DNA of 30,500 bases from J038 sp036734085. Its GTDB lineage: Bacteria; Chloroflexota; Anaerolineae; Aggregatilineales; Phototrophicaceae. The position numbers and the translations under genes were made by a program. The DNA lies in the NCBI GenBank assembly GCA_036734085.1, contig DAIMZF010000031.1, positions 1 through 30,500 of the forward strand, given 5' to 3'. Shown piece by piece: positions 1 to 9,760 of the stretch (position 1 is the first letter of the stretch; every line of letters begins with the position of its first letter). The notes beneath the pieces were generated by a model that saw only the letters and a program-made list of their open reading frames with translations, was not told the origin of the DNA and did no database searches.

Positions 1-1
1 A

Positions 2-925
2 GAAGAAATGGACTTCGGCCTGTTTGACGAGGAAGACGAGGAAGACTCCGAGCCAGTACCCGATTGGTTAGCGGACGCCGCGCCGCAAGTTGAGGAAGCC
101 GAAGAAGAAATCGACTTCGGTCTGTTTGACGTGGAAGACGACGAAGAAGACGCTGACTTAGTGCCGGATTGGTTAGCCGAAGACACCGATGAGTCAGAAG
201 ATATTGACGCCGTGCCGGATTGGTTGGCCGAAGAAACCGAAGCCGAAGAAGAATTCGAGCTAGAGATGTTCGACACGGTAGACGCCAGCTATGCGGATGC
301 CCAACCTACCGAGAGTGACCTCATCCCGGCGGCGGCGCAAAATGCACCGGACTGGCTCAATGCGATGGTTCCCGGCTTCGATGTGGACTTTGAAGCCAGC
401 GAAGACCAACAACTCGAATCGGAATTTTTGACCCCCGCGCTACAGGCCGCCGTCGCGGAAGCTGGCGCGAGCGTGAACTTTGGCTGGTTAAGCGCGATTG
501 TAGAGGCGGAGATGTACCGCCCGCCCCAAATCGGCGTGGATGCCTTGCCCGGCCTGACGCCCAATCCTACTGTGCCGTCGCAACCTGCGCCGGAAGAAGC
601 CGCATCCGCGCCGCGTGGACGCTTCCAGTTTAGCCGCTTGCCCGTGTGGTTGCGTGGTCGCGCAGGCCGCCCCAGTGCCCTGCCACCCGCGCCTGTGTCG
701 CCTAAAGCGGATGACATCGACATGGATGATTTGCCGGACTGGATGACCGATGATTCCGGGCCGGATATTGATAACGCTTTCTTTAGTGATGAAGCGTTGA
801 TGGACGATACCGATATGTTCGGCGATGAGTTGTTCTCCGCGCCGTTGGGCGGTGCGTCCAGCGCGGACGATGACCTGGACTTCGACGATGATTTATTTGA
901 CGATGATTTGTTTAACGAGAAATAG
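2..925 (+). CDS. Acidic PDWL-repeat protein, 5' end cut by window
   Basis: I do not know the function. The reading frame is open to the left edge, and its first visible residues (E-E-M-D-F-G-L-F-D) repeat as E-E-I-D-F-G-L-F-D about 36 residues later. The ATG at position 8 is therefore probably an internal Met and the true start lies upstream. The protein is extremely Asp/Glu-rich, with no signal peptide or membrane segment visible. It carries five P-D-W-L/M motifs (V-P-D-W-L-A three times, A-P-D-W-L-N, L-P-D-W-M-T) plus one G-W-L-S. A short basic patch (about residues 200-235) interrupts the acidic sequence, and the tail is again nearly all D/F/L. It stops 16 bp before the next gene, which shares the same motif, so the two are likely co-transcribed. 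Such proteins are, as I recall, common and uncharacterised in Chloroflexota. A scaffold or peptide-docking role is only a guess. Confidence 0.8.
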   Translation, partial: EEMDFGLFDEEDEEDSEPVPDWLADAAPQVEEAEEEIDFGLFDVEDDEEDADLVPDWLAEDTDESEDIDAVPDWLAEETEAEEEFELEMFDTVDASYADAQPTESDLIPAAAQNAPDWLNAMVPGFDVDFEASEDQQLESEFLTPALQAAVAEAGASVNFGWLSAIVEAEMYRPPQIGVDALPGLTPNPTVPSQPAPEEAASAPRGRFQFSRLPVWLRGRAGRPSALPPAPVSPKADDIDMDDLPDWMTDDSGPDIDNAFFSDEALMDDTDMFGDELFSAPLGGASSADDDLDFDDDLFDDDLFNEK

Positions 926-941
926 CGGGAGAGGTTAGGCT

Positions 942-3581
942 ATGCCCCCATCTGACAACATGCCCGACTTCGATTCCATGTCGCCGGAAGAAATACAAGC
1001 ATGGATGGAGACGTTGGCGGAGCGTCAAGGCGCGACAGAAGGTTTTACCACCGATACGCGCATGGACATCCAGGAGATTGACCCGACCACCGTCCAAGTG
1101 GAAGATAACTATATCCCTTATGGCAAAACGGCGGACGAATGGGCACGCATCCAGGAGGAAGAACGCGCCGCACGGCAGGCCACCCGTCCTGTGCAACCAT
1201 CCGCGCCACAGCCAACACCGGCGGTTGCTTCTGTGACCAGCACACCGGACGCCGCGCCGAATGCCGCGCCGGATGCAATGCCCGACTTTGACTCCATGAC
1301 GCCGGAAGAAATCCAGATATGGATGGAATCTTTGGCGGAACGTCAAGGCGCGACGGAAGGCTTTACGACGGAAGCCCGCGTAGACATCGCGGAGATTGAC
1401 CCGACCACCGTCGAAATTGAAGACAAGTACATCCCCTACGGTAAAACGGCGGATGAATGGGCCATCATCCAGGAGGAAGAACGCGCCGCACGGCAGGCCG
1501 CCAAGCCGCCGCAAGCAACGCCGCAATCCCCTGCGCCGCCACCCGTGCTGGAATCCTTCGCGGATGCACCCGCGCCGGAATCGCAAAGTATGGAGATGGA
1601 CTGGCTATCGGAATTAGCCGCGCCCATCAATGAGGAGGCTGTGCCGGACGCCATGCCAGAGTTGGATTTATCCGGCTTGGGCGATGACCTGCCCGACATC
1701 GGTGACCTGGATTTAGGCGACCTCGACATGCAGTTTGACTTCGACTCGCCGCTAGACCTTGACCTCGACGCGCTGGATTTAGAGGGCTTGAGTGGTCTGG
1801 GAGAGAGTGGCGGCGACCCAATGGCGTGGTTAGATGGCCTCGTCGCGGAGCAGGACACCCCCTTTGACCTGCCGACCGATGACGTTGTTCCGCAGGCTGT
1901 CCGCCCGTCCGCCCGGCTGGATTTACCGCCGTTGGACGAAGAAGAATCCGGCGGGACGGATACGCTGGATTGGCTGAATAACCTCGCCCAGCCGGATGCA
2001 GGCTTTAACTTGCCGGATTTGCCGGAGCCGGAGCCGTTGCCCTTTGATGGTGGCGATGAGCAGGAAGACCCTGCCGCGTGGCTGGATGCGCTGGCGGGTG
2101 GCGGGGAATACAACCCGCGTGATATGGCAGACGAGCCAACCCGCGACATATTTGACGATGAAGATGTAAACGAAGCAGAGACTGTAGAGGGGGTTTCCAC
2201 CGATGCCCTCATGCAAGACCTGAGCAAAGGCATTAGCGATCCGGGCGTGATGAAAGCGTGGATGGATCAAATGCTGGAGGCGGGCGCATCGCGCACGGAC
2301 GTAGCCGACTACGACTTTGACGATGAAGACGAACTCACGTTAGAGCCAGCATCGGCGGATTGGCTGGCGGAGATTGCCGCGCAAGCGCAAGCCCAATCAC
2401 AGACGGATACCGTCCCGGCTGTTTCCGAAGAACAACTCATCGCGGATTTAGGGCTGGATTCCACATTTGATACGGGCGATTGGGACGCGGACAGCGAATT
2501 CGGCGTTGAGGCGGAAGGTGACATTGACTTTGACTCCCGCGCCGACGATGCGTTGATGGGGGAGATGCCCGACTGGTTGATGCAAGACGATGCCGACGGC
2601 GACGACGCGCCGCTAGAGCCGCAAATCCCGGATTGGCTGATGGAAGACCTGCCGGAAGGCACGGACGAAGTACAGGCCATCTTCGCCAAACCGGACTTGA
2701 TTGATGATGATAGCGACCTCGACAACACCGATTCTTGGGTGGAGGCGTTCGAGCTAGAGCGCGAGATGCGGCGGCAAGGGCTGGATGACATCCCGGAGGA
2801 ATGGCTGGAAGGCGAACTGCCGCAGGTAGACACCAGCGCCATCCGTGAATCCGTGTTGACCGGGCAGATTGTGCTACAGCAGACATCCTTCGCGGACGAC
2901 GAACTGCCCGTCGGTCAGCTTGAGACCATCCCGGCATGGCTGGATACCTCTGCGGAGCCGCAAATCATCGAAGTCGAAGCACCGCCGCCCGTCGTCGTGG
3001 AGCCTGTGGCCGCCGTGCGGAACGAAGATGACGATTTGCCGGACTGGTTACGTATGGAGGGCGAAGAAGCGGACGAACTGGACGCCGAATCCATCCCGGA
3101 TTGGCTGGCCGCCGGTGGCGTGGAAGATGTGGAGCAAGTGCCGGATTGGTTGCTGGATACTGGCATGTTAAGCAGTCTGCCGCCGGAAGTCGAAGCGCGG
3201 TACGAACAAGCTATCTCGGAATCCGAAGCGTTGCAGTCCGCATCCACACAGCCCGCGCCTAAGCCAGCAACACCAGCGCCTAAGCCATCTTCATCGCCAG
3301 CGCCGGTTTATGTGGGTGATGTAGACGCGCAAGCAGTCTTAAATTCCGCCCGTGCCAAGATGAAGATGGGCGCGGTGGAAGACTCCTTGCAGGATTACGA
3401 GACCGTCATCCGCGTGAACCAGAATCTCGGCGCGGTGGTGGAAGACCTTAAGACGTTGGTCAAGGAAGGGCCGCAGAAGCGCAACGCCGCCGCTCACCGC
3501 GTTTTAGGCGATGGCCTGATGCGTCAAGGCCGCCTGCAGGAGGCGCTCGACACTTACCGCAAGGCGCTGAACTTGTTATAA
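942..3581 (+). CDS. Large acidic PDWL-repeat protein with C-terminal TPR
   Basis: 879 residues, function unknown. The ATG at 942 follows a GGGAGAGG ribosome-binding stretch. The N-terminus holds a duplicated module of about 80 residues (residues 7-86 and 113-192), each starting M-P-D-F-D-S-M and containing G-A-T-E-G-F-T-T, Y-I-P-Y-G-K-T-A-D-E-W and I-Q-E-E-E-R-A-A-R-Q-A. The middle is very acidic and carries about a dozen tryptophan-leucine motifs (E-M-D-W-L, M-A-W-L, S-A-D-W-L, I-P-D-W-L and so on). The last roughly 90 residues, after a Pro/Ala linker, form TPR-like helices (A-L-D-T-Y-R-K-A-L). No signal peptide or membrane helix is visible, so it is probably cytosolic. TPRs bind protein partners and the regularly spaced W-L motifs look like repeated short linear motifs. 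A scaffold for a multi-protein assembly is an inference. It forms a unit with the preceding PDWL protein. Confidence 0.88.
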   Translation: MPPSDNMPDFDSMSPEEIQAWMETLAERQGATEGFTTDTRMDIQEIDPTTVQVEDNYIPYGKTADEWARIQEEERAARQATRPVQPSAPQPTPAVASVTSTPDAAPNAAPDAMPDFDSMTPEEIQIWMESLAERQGATEGFTTEARVDIAEIDPTTVEIEDKYIPYGKTADEWAIIQEEERAARQAAKPPQATPQSPAPPPVLESFADAPAPESQSMEMDWLSELAAPINEEAVPDAMPELDLSGLGDDLPDIGDLDLGDLDMQFDFDSPLDLDLDALDLEGLSGLGESGGDPMAWLDGLVAEQDTPFDLPTDDVVPQAVRPSARLDLPPLDEEESGGTDTLDWLNNLAQPDAGFNLPDLPEPEPLPFDGGDEQEDPAAWLDALAGGGEYNPRDMADEPTRDIFDDEDVNEAETVEGVSTDALMQDLSKGISDPGVMKAWMDQMLEAGASRTDVADYDFDDEDELTLEPASADWLAEIAAQAQAQSQTDTVPAVSEEQLIADLGLDSTFDTGDWDADSEFGVEAEGDIDFDSRADDALMGEMPDWLMQDDADGDDAPLEPQIPDWLMEDLPEGTDEVQAIFAKPDLIDDDSDLDNTDSWVEAFELEREMRRQGLDDIPEEWLEGELPQVDTSAIRESVLTGQIVLQQTSFADDELPVGQLETIPAWLDTSAEPQIIEVEAPPPVVVEPVAAVRNEDDDLPDWLRMEGEEADELDAESIPDWLAAGGVEDVEQVPDWLLDTGMLSSLPPEVEARYEQAISESEALQSASTQPAPKPATPAPKPSSSPAPVYVGDVDAQAVLNSARAKMKMGAVEDSLQDYETVIRVNQNLGAVVEDLKTLVKEGPQKRNAAAHRVLGDGLMRQGRLQEALDTYRKALNLL

Positions 3582-3604
3582 TGTTCGGCATAAGGTGCGG
3601 TAAC

Positions 3605-3669
3605 GCTGATTAAAAATCCAATCAGCCGATTAAAAATCAAATCGTCGGGGGCATGAGGCACAATGCCCC
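3605..3669. repeat. Cluster of three small stem-loops after the PDWL genes
   Basis: Three consecutive inverted repeats lie between the PDWL unit and the terminator. The first is GCTGATT/AATCAGC (3605-3611 and 3620-3626) around an 8-nt A-rich loop. The second is CGATT/AATCG (3627-3631 and 3640-3644) around a nearly identical loop, so the two are direct repeats with a 20-bp offset whose arms differ in a compensated pair. The third is GGGGCAT/ATGCCCC (3648-3654 and 3663-3669). They may be a REP-like dispersed repeat or an mRNA 3' stabiliser. Confidence 0.55.
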
Positions 3670-3697
3670 TGCAAAAACCATATTGTTGTGCAGAGAG

Positions 3698-3724
3698 ACA
3701 GGTCTATAACAGACCTGTTTTTTG
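3698..3724 (+). terminator. Rho-independent terminator after PDWL unit
   Basis: Perfect 8-bp stem ACAGGTCT/AGACCTGT (3698-3705 and 3711-3718) with a 5-nt loop, followed by six T. It lies between the PDWL genes and ndk and should end the upstream transcript. Confidence 0.82.
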
Positions 3725-3775
3725 TGGGAAAAAACAACCAATCGCCAGTTAATCACAAAAAGGATGAATAAAACA

Positions 3776-4225
3776 ATGGAACGTACACTCATCATCATCA
3801 AGCCGGACGCCGTGCAACGCGGCCTGACGGGTGAAATCCTCAAGCGTTTCGAGCAACGCGGCCTGCGTATCGTCGGCATGAAGTTCTTGCAAGTCACCGA
3901 AGCACTCGCCAAGAAGCACTATGCCGACCACGACGGCAAGCCCTTCTTTGGGCCGTTGGTGGACTACATCACGTCTTCGCCTGTGGTTGTCATCGCGCTG
4001 GAAGGCACAAACGCCGTCGCCGCCGCCCGCGTGACCATCGGCGCGACCAAGCCCCAGGAAGCCGCCGCCGGGACGATTCGCGGTGATTTGGCGCTGGAAA
4101 TTGGCCGCAATCTGGTTCATGGCTCTGATAGTGTGGAGAATGGGCTTAAAGAGGTGGGCAACTTCTTCACCGATGAGGAGCTCATCAGTTGGCCGCGTAA
4201 CACCGACGCATGGATTTTTGAGTAA
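3776..4225 (+). CDS. ndk: Nucleoside diphosphate kinase
   Basis: Transfers the gamma phosphate from ATP to other nucleoside diphosphates through a phosphohistidine and balances the NTP/dNTP pool in the cytosol. The protein is 149 residues, close to the usual 140-155. It starts M-E-R-T-L-I-I-I-K-P-D-A-V-Q-R-G, the classic Ndk N-terminus. The active-site motif N-L-V-H-G-S-D-S carries the catalytic His at residue 115. The frame is open further upstream (ATGs at 3722 and 3764), but family N-termini and an AAAAAGG stretch about 12 bases upstream favour 3776. The ATG at 3764 directly abuts that stretch, leaving no spacing. It stands alone between two terminators and converges on glyQS. Confidence 0.96.
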   Translation: MERTLIIIKPDAVQRGLTGEILKRFEQRGLRIVGMKFLQVTEALAKKHYADHDGKPFFGPLVDYITSSPVVVIALEGTNAVAAARVTIGATKPQEAAAGTIRGDLALEIGRNLVHGSDSVENGLKEVGNFFTDEELISWPRNTDAWIFE

Positions 4226-4247
4226 ACAAATCTGCCACGCGCTTAAG

Positions 4248-4277
4248 GGGGCGGCCTGTTTGCAGGTCGCCCCTTTT
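4248..4277 (+). terminator. Terminator after ndk
   Basis: 11-bp G/C-rich stem (GGGGCGGCCTG at 4248-4258, CAGGTCGCCCC at 4263-4273, one G-U pair) with a 4-nt loop and TTTT. It lies between convergent ndk and glyQS. On the minus strand the hairpin is followed by CTTAA rather than a T run, so it mainly serves ndk. Confidence 0.8.
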
Positions 4278-4290
4278 GAATCTTCGTCTG

Positions 4291-7200
4291 TTAAAAGCCG
4301 CTGAGTTCGCTTAAATCCGCCCGGCCTGTTTGCATCGCGCTGATGGCCTGCAACAGCCCTAAGCGGTTGTGTCGCACGGCGGCATCCTCCGCGTTGACCA
4401 GCACGCCATCGCCTTTGCCCGTGCCGAAGTACGCGGTCACGGTGGGCACCATCGGCGCGAACGCCGTCAGGAACGCATCCACATTCCCGCTTGCCTCTAA
4501 CTTGCTGGCCGCTTGCTGATACGCCGCATAAAGCGCGTGTTCTTCATCTTGCTGGAATAGCGTCGGGTCAATGCTGTGGCGCGTGGCTTCGTTGCGCGTA
4601 ATGCGGACGCACCGGGCGAAGCTATCCAGCGTTTGTTCCCAATCCGGCTGGCGCACCCACTTGGTTAACTCCGCACACGCGATTTGTGCGCGGTAGGGGT
4701 TGGCGCTTTGCTCGGCCAACACCGCCTTGATGACATCCGGCGCGAAGCCTTGTTCCGCCAGCCAGCCCTGCAAGCGCCCGGCGATGAACGTCAGCACGGC
4801 CTCTTTATCCTCAGTGGAAAGGCTAATCGGTTGGGCGGCGGCGGCCAGGCTCACCGCTTGCCGCAGAGTCGCGTCGATGCCACGCCCCGCCATAATCTGA
4901 ATCACGCCGAGCGCGGCACGACGCAGGCCGTAGGGGTCTGCGGTGGATTTAGGCGCTAACCCTGCGCCGAACAACCCCACTAGGCTATCCAGCCTATCGG
5001 CTAAGGCCAACACGATTCCGGCGGGGGATTGCGGCAGGCTGTCATCCGCGTTACGCGGGAGCCAATGCTGGAAGATAGCGTCGGCGACTTCCGGCGGATA
5101 GCCTTCTAAGCGGGCGTATTCGCGCCCCATAATCCCCTGTAGGCTGGTCATCTCTACAACCATGTTGGTTGCAAGGTCGGCTTTCATCACTTTGGCGGCG
5201 CGATGCGCGATACCCAGTTCTGTGCTAGGGATGCTGAACAAATCGCCGAGTCCGTCTACCAGTCCCGCTACACGGTTATTTTTATCCAGCATACTGCCCA
5301 GCTTCTCGTGGAAGGTGAGCGTATGCAGGCGGGGCAAATAGCTATCCAACGGATTTTTACGGTCTTCTGTGTAGAAGAAGTTCGCATCACTAAAGCGGGC
5401 GCGGATAACGTGTTCGTTGCCGTGTGTCACCGTGTCCAGATGTTCCGCGTCGCCGTTGCGTACCGTGATGAAGTACGGGAGCAAGTTGCCGTCCGCGTCT
5501 TCAAGCGGGAAGTAACGCTGGTGCTTCTTCATCACCGTGACCAGTGCCTCACGCGGGAGCGTCAGGTATTGGCTTTCAAACTGGCCGCGTAAAGCCGTCG
5601 GCGCTTCGATGAGGTTGGTCACTTCATCCAGCAGGTCGGCGTCTTCCGGCACGCGCCCGTGAACCTCATCCGCAAGGGCTTTCACCTGTGTGCGGATGGC
5701 TTCGCGGCGGTCTGCGCGATTGATGATAATGCCCTGTACGCTCATGGTTTCCATGTACGTTGTCGCGTCCGCCACCTGCACCGGGATAGAGCCGTAAGGC
5801 CGCAGGCCGCGTGTGATGTTGCCACTGGGCACGCCTGCATATTCAAACGGGATGACCGCCTGACCGAACAGCGCCACCACCCACCGAATCGGGCGCGAAA
5901 ATGCCGCGTCGGTGCTGTTCCAGCGCATGGATTTTGCAAATTTAATGTCAGCTATCAGGCGCGGCAGGGCGTCCTTGAGGACATCTACCGCCCCGCGTCC
6001 GGTTTCCTTCACAGTCACGGTGATGTACTCGCCGCCGTCAATCTGCTTGACCGTCAGCGCGTCTACATCTACGCCTTTACCGCGCGCAAAGCCGATGGCG
6101 GCCTGTGTAGGCTTGCCGTCTGCGTCAAACGCACGGCTGGCTGGTGGCCCGCGATGCTCTAGCTCAATATCGGTCTGTGTGGGCGCGACACCCTGCGCGT
6201 GCAGGACAATGCGGCGCGGCGTGGCGTAGACGTTCAGCCCGGTGTGGCTCAGGCGTAATTCCTCGAACAAAGCCAGCGCGGATGTTTGTAACTGTGCTGT
6301 CGCGCCGTCTACATCGTTGGGGGGCAGTTCCTCCACGCCGATTTCCAGCAGAACATCCTGCGCGGTATCGGACGGCATCTGCCGGGTCACGGATTCATGC
6401 ACGCTTCTGGGTTGCGGCTCACCCCATGCTTCCAGTTGTTTCATCAAGGGGTAGCCCAGTTCTTCGCGCTTGGCGACATAGGCTTGTGCGATGGTGCGCG
6501 TCATGTCACGCATCCGCCGGAAGTACCCCGCCCGTTCTGTCACGCCGATAGCGCCGCGTGTATCCAGCACGTTAAACAGGTGACTGCACTTCAGCACATA
6601 GTCATACGCGCTGATGAGGGCATCACCCGCTAAGGCGCGATTGTATTCACGCTCGTAAGTGTCATAGACCGTCTTCAGCCCGTCCACGTCGGCCACGTCG
6701 AAGTAATAGCGGCAATGCTCTACTTCTTCGTTGAACATCATGTCGTGATACGTAATGCCGGGCATCCAGTCAATTTCCCATGCGGAATTTTTGCCCTGCA
6801 ATGCCAGCACGATGCGCTCCAGCCCGTAGGTGATTTCCACCGAGACAGGCTTAAGCTCCAGCCCGCCGGCTTGCTGGAAGTATGTAAACTGCGTGATTTC
6901 CTGCCCGTCCAGCCACACTTCCCAGCCTAGCCCCCACGCCCCCAGCGCGGGCGATTCCCAGTTGTCTTCCACAAAGCGGATGTCGTGTTCACGCGGATTA
7001 ATGCCCAACGCTTCCAGCGATTGCAGATAAAGCTCCTGCGGGTTGCCGGGATCGGGCTTGAGGATGACCTGATATTGATAGTATTTTTGCATCCGGTTGG
7101 GGTTTTCCCCGTAGCGGCCATCGTCGGGGCGCACGGATGGCTCTACATACGCCACACGCCACGGCTCCGGCCCCAAGACACGCAGTAACGTTGCCGGGTT

Positions 7201-7317
7201 GCCCGTGCCCGCGCCGACTTGCACGTTATACGGCTCCCAGATGATACAGCCTTGCTCCGCCCAGAACTGATGTAATTTTAAAATCACCTGTTGGAAGTTC
7301 AACGGATTTGTTCGCAT
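4291..7317 (-). CDS. glyQS: Glycyl-tRNA synthetase, alpha and beta chains fused
   Basis: Charges tRNA-Gly with glycine. Residues 1 to about 300 match the GlyQ catalytic subunit: W-A-E-Q-G-C, V-G-A-G-T-G-N-P-A-T, G-R-Y-G-E-N-P-N-R, F-V-E-D-N-W-E-S-P, G-A-W-G-L-G-W-E-V-W, Q-F-T-Y-F-Q-Q-A-G-G-L and I-T-Y-G-L-E-R. After a short linker, from about residue 325 (L-L-E-I-G-V-E-E-L-P), the rest matches the GlyS beta subunit, which binds the tRNA. Most bacteria encode these as two genes. Fusions are known from chlamydiae and plant organelles. The frame is open to 7359, but the ATG at 7317 begins M-R-T-N-P-L-N-F-Q-Q like other GlyQ proteins and has TAGGAAA about nine bases upstream, giving 1008 residues. 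A TATAAT hexamer lies upstream. No frameshift is visible, so the fusion appears genuine. Confidence 0.95.
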   Translation of the reverse strand: MRTNPLNFQQVILKLHQFWAEQGCIIWEPYNVQVGAGTGNPATLLRVLGPEPWRVAYVEPSVRPDDGRYGENPNRMQKYYQYQVILKPDPGNPQELYLQSLEALGINPREHDIRFVEDNWESPALGAWGLGWEVWLDGQEITQFTYFQQAGGLELKPVSVEITYGLERIVLALQGKNSAWEIDWMPGITYHDMMFNEEVEHCRYYFDVADVDGLKTVYDTYEREYNRALAGDALISAYDYVLKCSHLFNVLDTRGAIGVTERAGYFRRMRDMTRTIAQAYVAKREELGYPLMKQLEAWGEPQPRSVHESVTRQMPSDTAQDVLLEIGVEELPPNDVDGATAQLQTSALALFEELRLSHTGLNVYATPRRIVLHAQGVAPTQTDIELEHRGPPASRAFDADGKPTQAAIGFARGKGVDVDALTVKQIDGGEYITVTVKETGRGAVDVLKDALPRLIADIKFAKSMRWNSTDAAFSRPIRWVVALFGQAVIPFEYAGVPSGNITRGLRPYGSIPVQVADATTYMETMSVQGIIINRADRREAIRTQVKALADEVHGRVPEDADLLDEVTNLIEAPTALRGQFESQYLTLPREALVTVMKKHQRYFPLEDADGNLLPYFITVRNGDAEHLDTVTHGNEHVIRARFSDANFFYTEDRKNPLDSYLPRLHTLTFHEKLGSMLDKNNRVAGLVDGLGDLFSIPSTELGIAHRAAKVMKADLATNMVVEMTSLQGIMGREYARLEGYPPEVADAIFQHWLPRNADDSLPQSPAGIVLALADRLDSLVGLFGAGLAPKSTADPYGLRRAALGVIQIMAGRGIDATLRQAVSLAAAAQPISLSTEDKEAVLTFIAGRLQGWLAEQGFAPDVIKAVLAEQSANPYRAQIACAELTKWVRQPDWEQTLDSFARCVRITRNEATRHSIDPTLFQQDEEHALYAAYQQAASKLEASGNVDAFLTAFAPMVPTVTAYFGTGKGDGVLVNAEDAAVRHNRLGLLQAISAMQTGRADLSELSGF

Positions 7318-7358
7318 GTGGTTGTTTCCTAATTGTTTTCGTGCGTTGCTAGCGCACA

Positions 7359-7387
7359 ATTATAGAAGAAGTCGCCACACATCGCTA
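7359..7387 (-). promoter_or_regulatory. Candidate glyQS promoter
   Basis: On the minus strand a perfect -10 TATAAT (7364-7359) lies 42 bases before the glyQS ATG. The hexamer 17 bp upstream (TAGCGA, 7387-7382) is a weak -35 and falls inside the first copy of the 21-bp tandem repeat. Confidence 0.5.
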
Positions 7388-7418
7388 GCCGGATGGTACA
7401 CATCGCTAGGCGCATGGT
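7377..7418. repeat. Tandem 21-bp repeat upstream of glyQS
   Basis: Two adjacent 21-bp units (7377-7397 and 7398-7418), each starting ACACATCGCTAG and ending ATGGT, differ at two positions. They sit between the divergent glyQS and groES promoters, overlapping the glyQS -35 region. They could bind a regulator at two sites spaced two helical turns apart. Confidence 0.6.
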
Positions 7419-7495
7419 GGACGATAACGCCCATACGTAAATCCAACCTGTATTAGCACCCACATAAGAAGTCTGCTAGAAATAGATAAAGGTAA

Positions 7496-7524
7496 TTGAC
7501 CATTGGGGTGTATTGTGCTAACCT
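7496..7524 (+). promoter_or_regulatory. groESL promoter, extended -10
   Basis: TTGACC (7496-7501), 17-bp spacer, TAACCT (7519-7524) preceded by TGC, giving an extended -10. Transcription would begin about 7531, placing the CIRCE element at the start of the transcript. Confidence 0.65.
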
Positions 7525-7536
7525 ACAGCATGTAAA

Positions 7537-7563
7537 TTAGCACTCTCCGCTTTGGAGTGCTAA
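7537..7563 (+). promoter_or_regulatory. CIRCE operator for HrcA
   Basis: TTAGCACTC (7537-7545), nine bases, GAGTGCTAA (7555-7563). This is an exact match to the CIRCE consensus in spacing and sequence. HrcA bound here represses groESL and is released on heat or misfolding stress. hrcA itself is not in the window. Confidence 0.97.
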
Positions 7564-7600
7564 AAATTTGTTAAGCAATTTATGAGGAGGATTACGCAAT

Positions 7601-7897
7601 ATGTCCGTAAATATTAAGCCTCTGGGTGACCGTCTGCTGGTAGAACCCATCGAAAAAGAAGAAACCATCGCTGGCGGCCTGTTACTGCCGGAAACCGCCA
7701 AAGAAAAACCGCAACAAGGGCAGGTGCTGGCCGCCGGTGAAGGCCGCCGCGACGAAGCCGGTAAGCGCATCCCCATGGACGTGCAAGCGGGCGACAAGAT
7801 TCTGTTCGCCAAGTACGCTGGCACCGAGATCAAGCTAGATGGCAAGAAACTGCTCATCATGAAGGAAACTGACGTTTTAGGCGTTATTGTCGATTAA
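7601..7897 (+). CDS. groES: Co-chaperonin GroES (Hsp10)
   Basis: 98-residue lid of the GroEL folding chamber, forming a heptameric ring in the cytosol. The start N-I-K-P-L-G-D-R-L-L-V matches the family. The mobile loop that contacts GroEL is visible (T-I-A-G-G-L-L-L-P), as is A-K-E-K-P-Q-Q-G-Q-V. The C-terminal strand G-T-E-I-K-L-D-G-K-K-L-L-I is also typical. GAGGAGG stands ten bases before the ATG. The gene lies directly behind the CIRCE operator and is followed by groEL after 56 bp in the usual two-gene operon. Confidence 0.98.
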   Translation: MSVNIKPLGDRLLVEPIEKEETIAGGLLLPETAKEKPQQGQVLAAGEGRRDEAGKRIPMDVQAGDKILFAKYAGTEIKLDGKKLLIMKETDVLGVIVD

Positions 7898-7953
7898 TAC
7901 AGCGCTTTCGCAAGTTGCACACTCGATAGAAAAATCAGGAGGAAACCCCGACT

Positions 7954-9594
<1,641 letters not shown>

Positions 9595-9631
9595 ACCGCG
9601 CTTCGCGCACCAAACCCTATGCTATAAAAAG

Positions 9632-9658
9632 CCCCCTCTTTTTAGAGGGGGTTTTTTG
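9632..9658 (+). terminator. groESL terminator
   Basis: Perfect 8-bp stem CCCCCTCT/AGAGGGGG (9632-9639 and 9644-9651) with a TTTT loop and six trailing T. Classic rho-independent terminator. Confidence 0.95.
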
Positions 9659-9668
9659 TTACTATAGC

Positions 9669-9698
9669 TTGGCGCGTGGCGTTGAATAGTTGTATACT
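9669..9698 (+). promoter_or_regulatory. Promoter for the TIR-DarT gene
   Basis: TTGGCG (9669-9674), 18-bp spacer, TATACT (9693-9698), about 60 bases before the chosen start. It lies directly behind the groESL terminator, so the accessory genes have their own transcription start. Confidence 0.6.
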
Positions 9699-9760
9699 CC
9701 GAATATGTGTTCTGTTCTTATCACGTACAAGACATCACAATATCTATCAGGGGGCTGTGG

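Noticed and set aside
289..3247. Several long antisense frames across the two PDWL genes (for example 912-1586, 1436-2233 and 2309-2842, all minus)
   Set aside because: They are Ser/Arg-rich mirror translations of acidic codons, lack ribosome-binding sites and family motifs, and overlap well-supported genes.
4684..6633. Plus-strand frames opposite glyQS
   Set aside because: They lie wholly within a conserved synthetase gene, their compositions are atypical and no motif was recognised.
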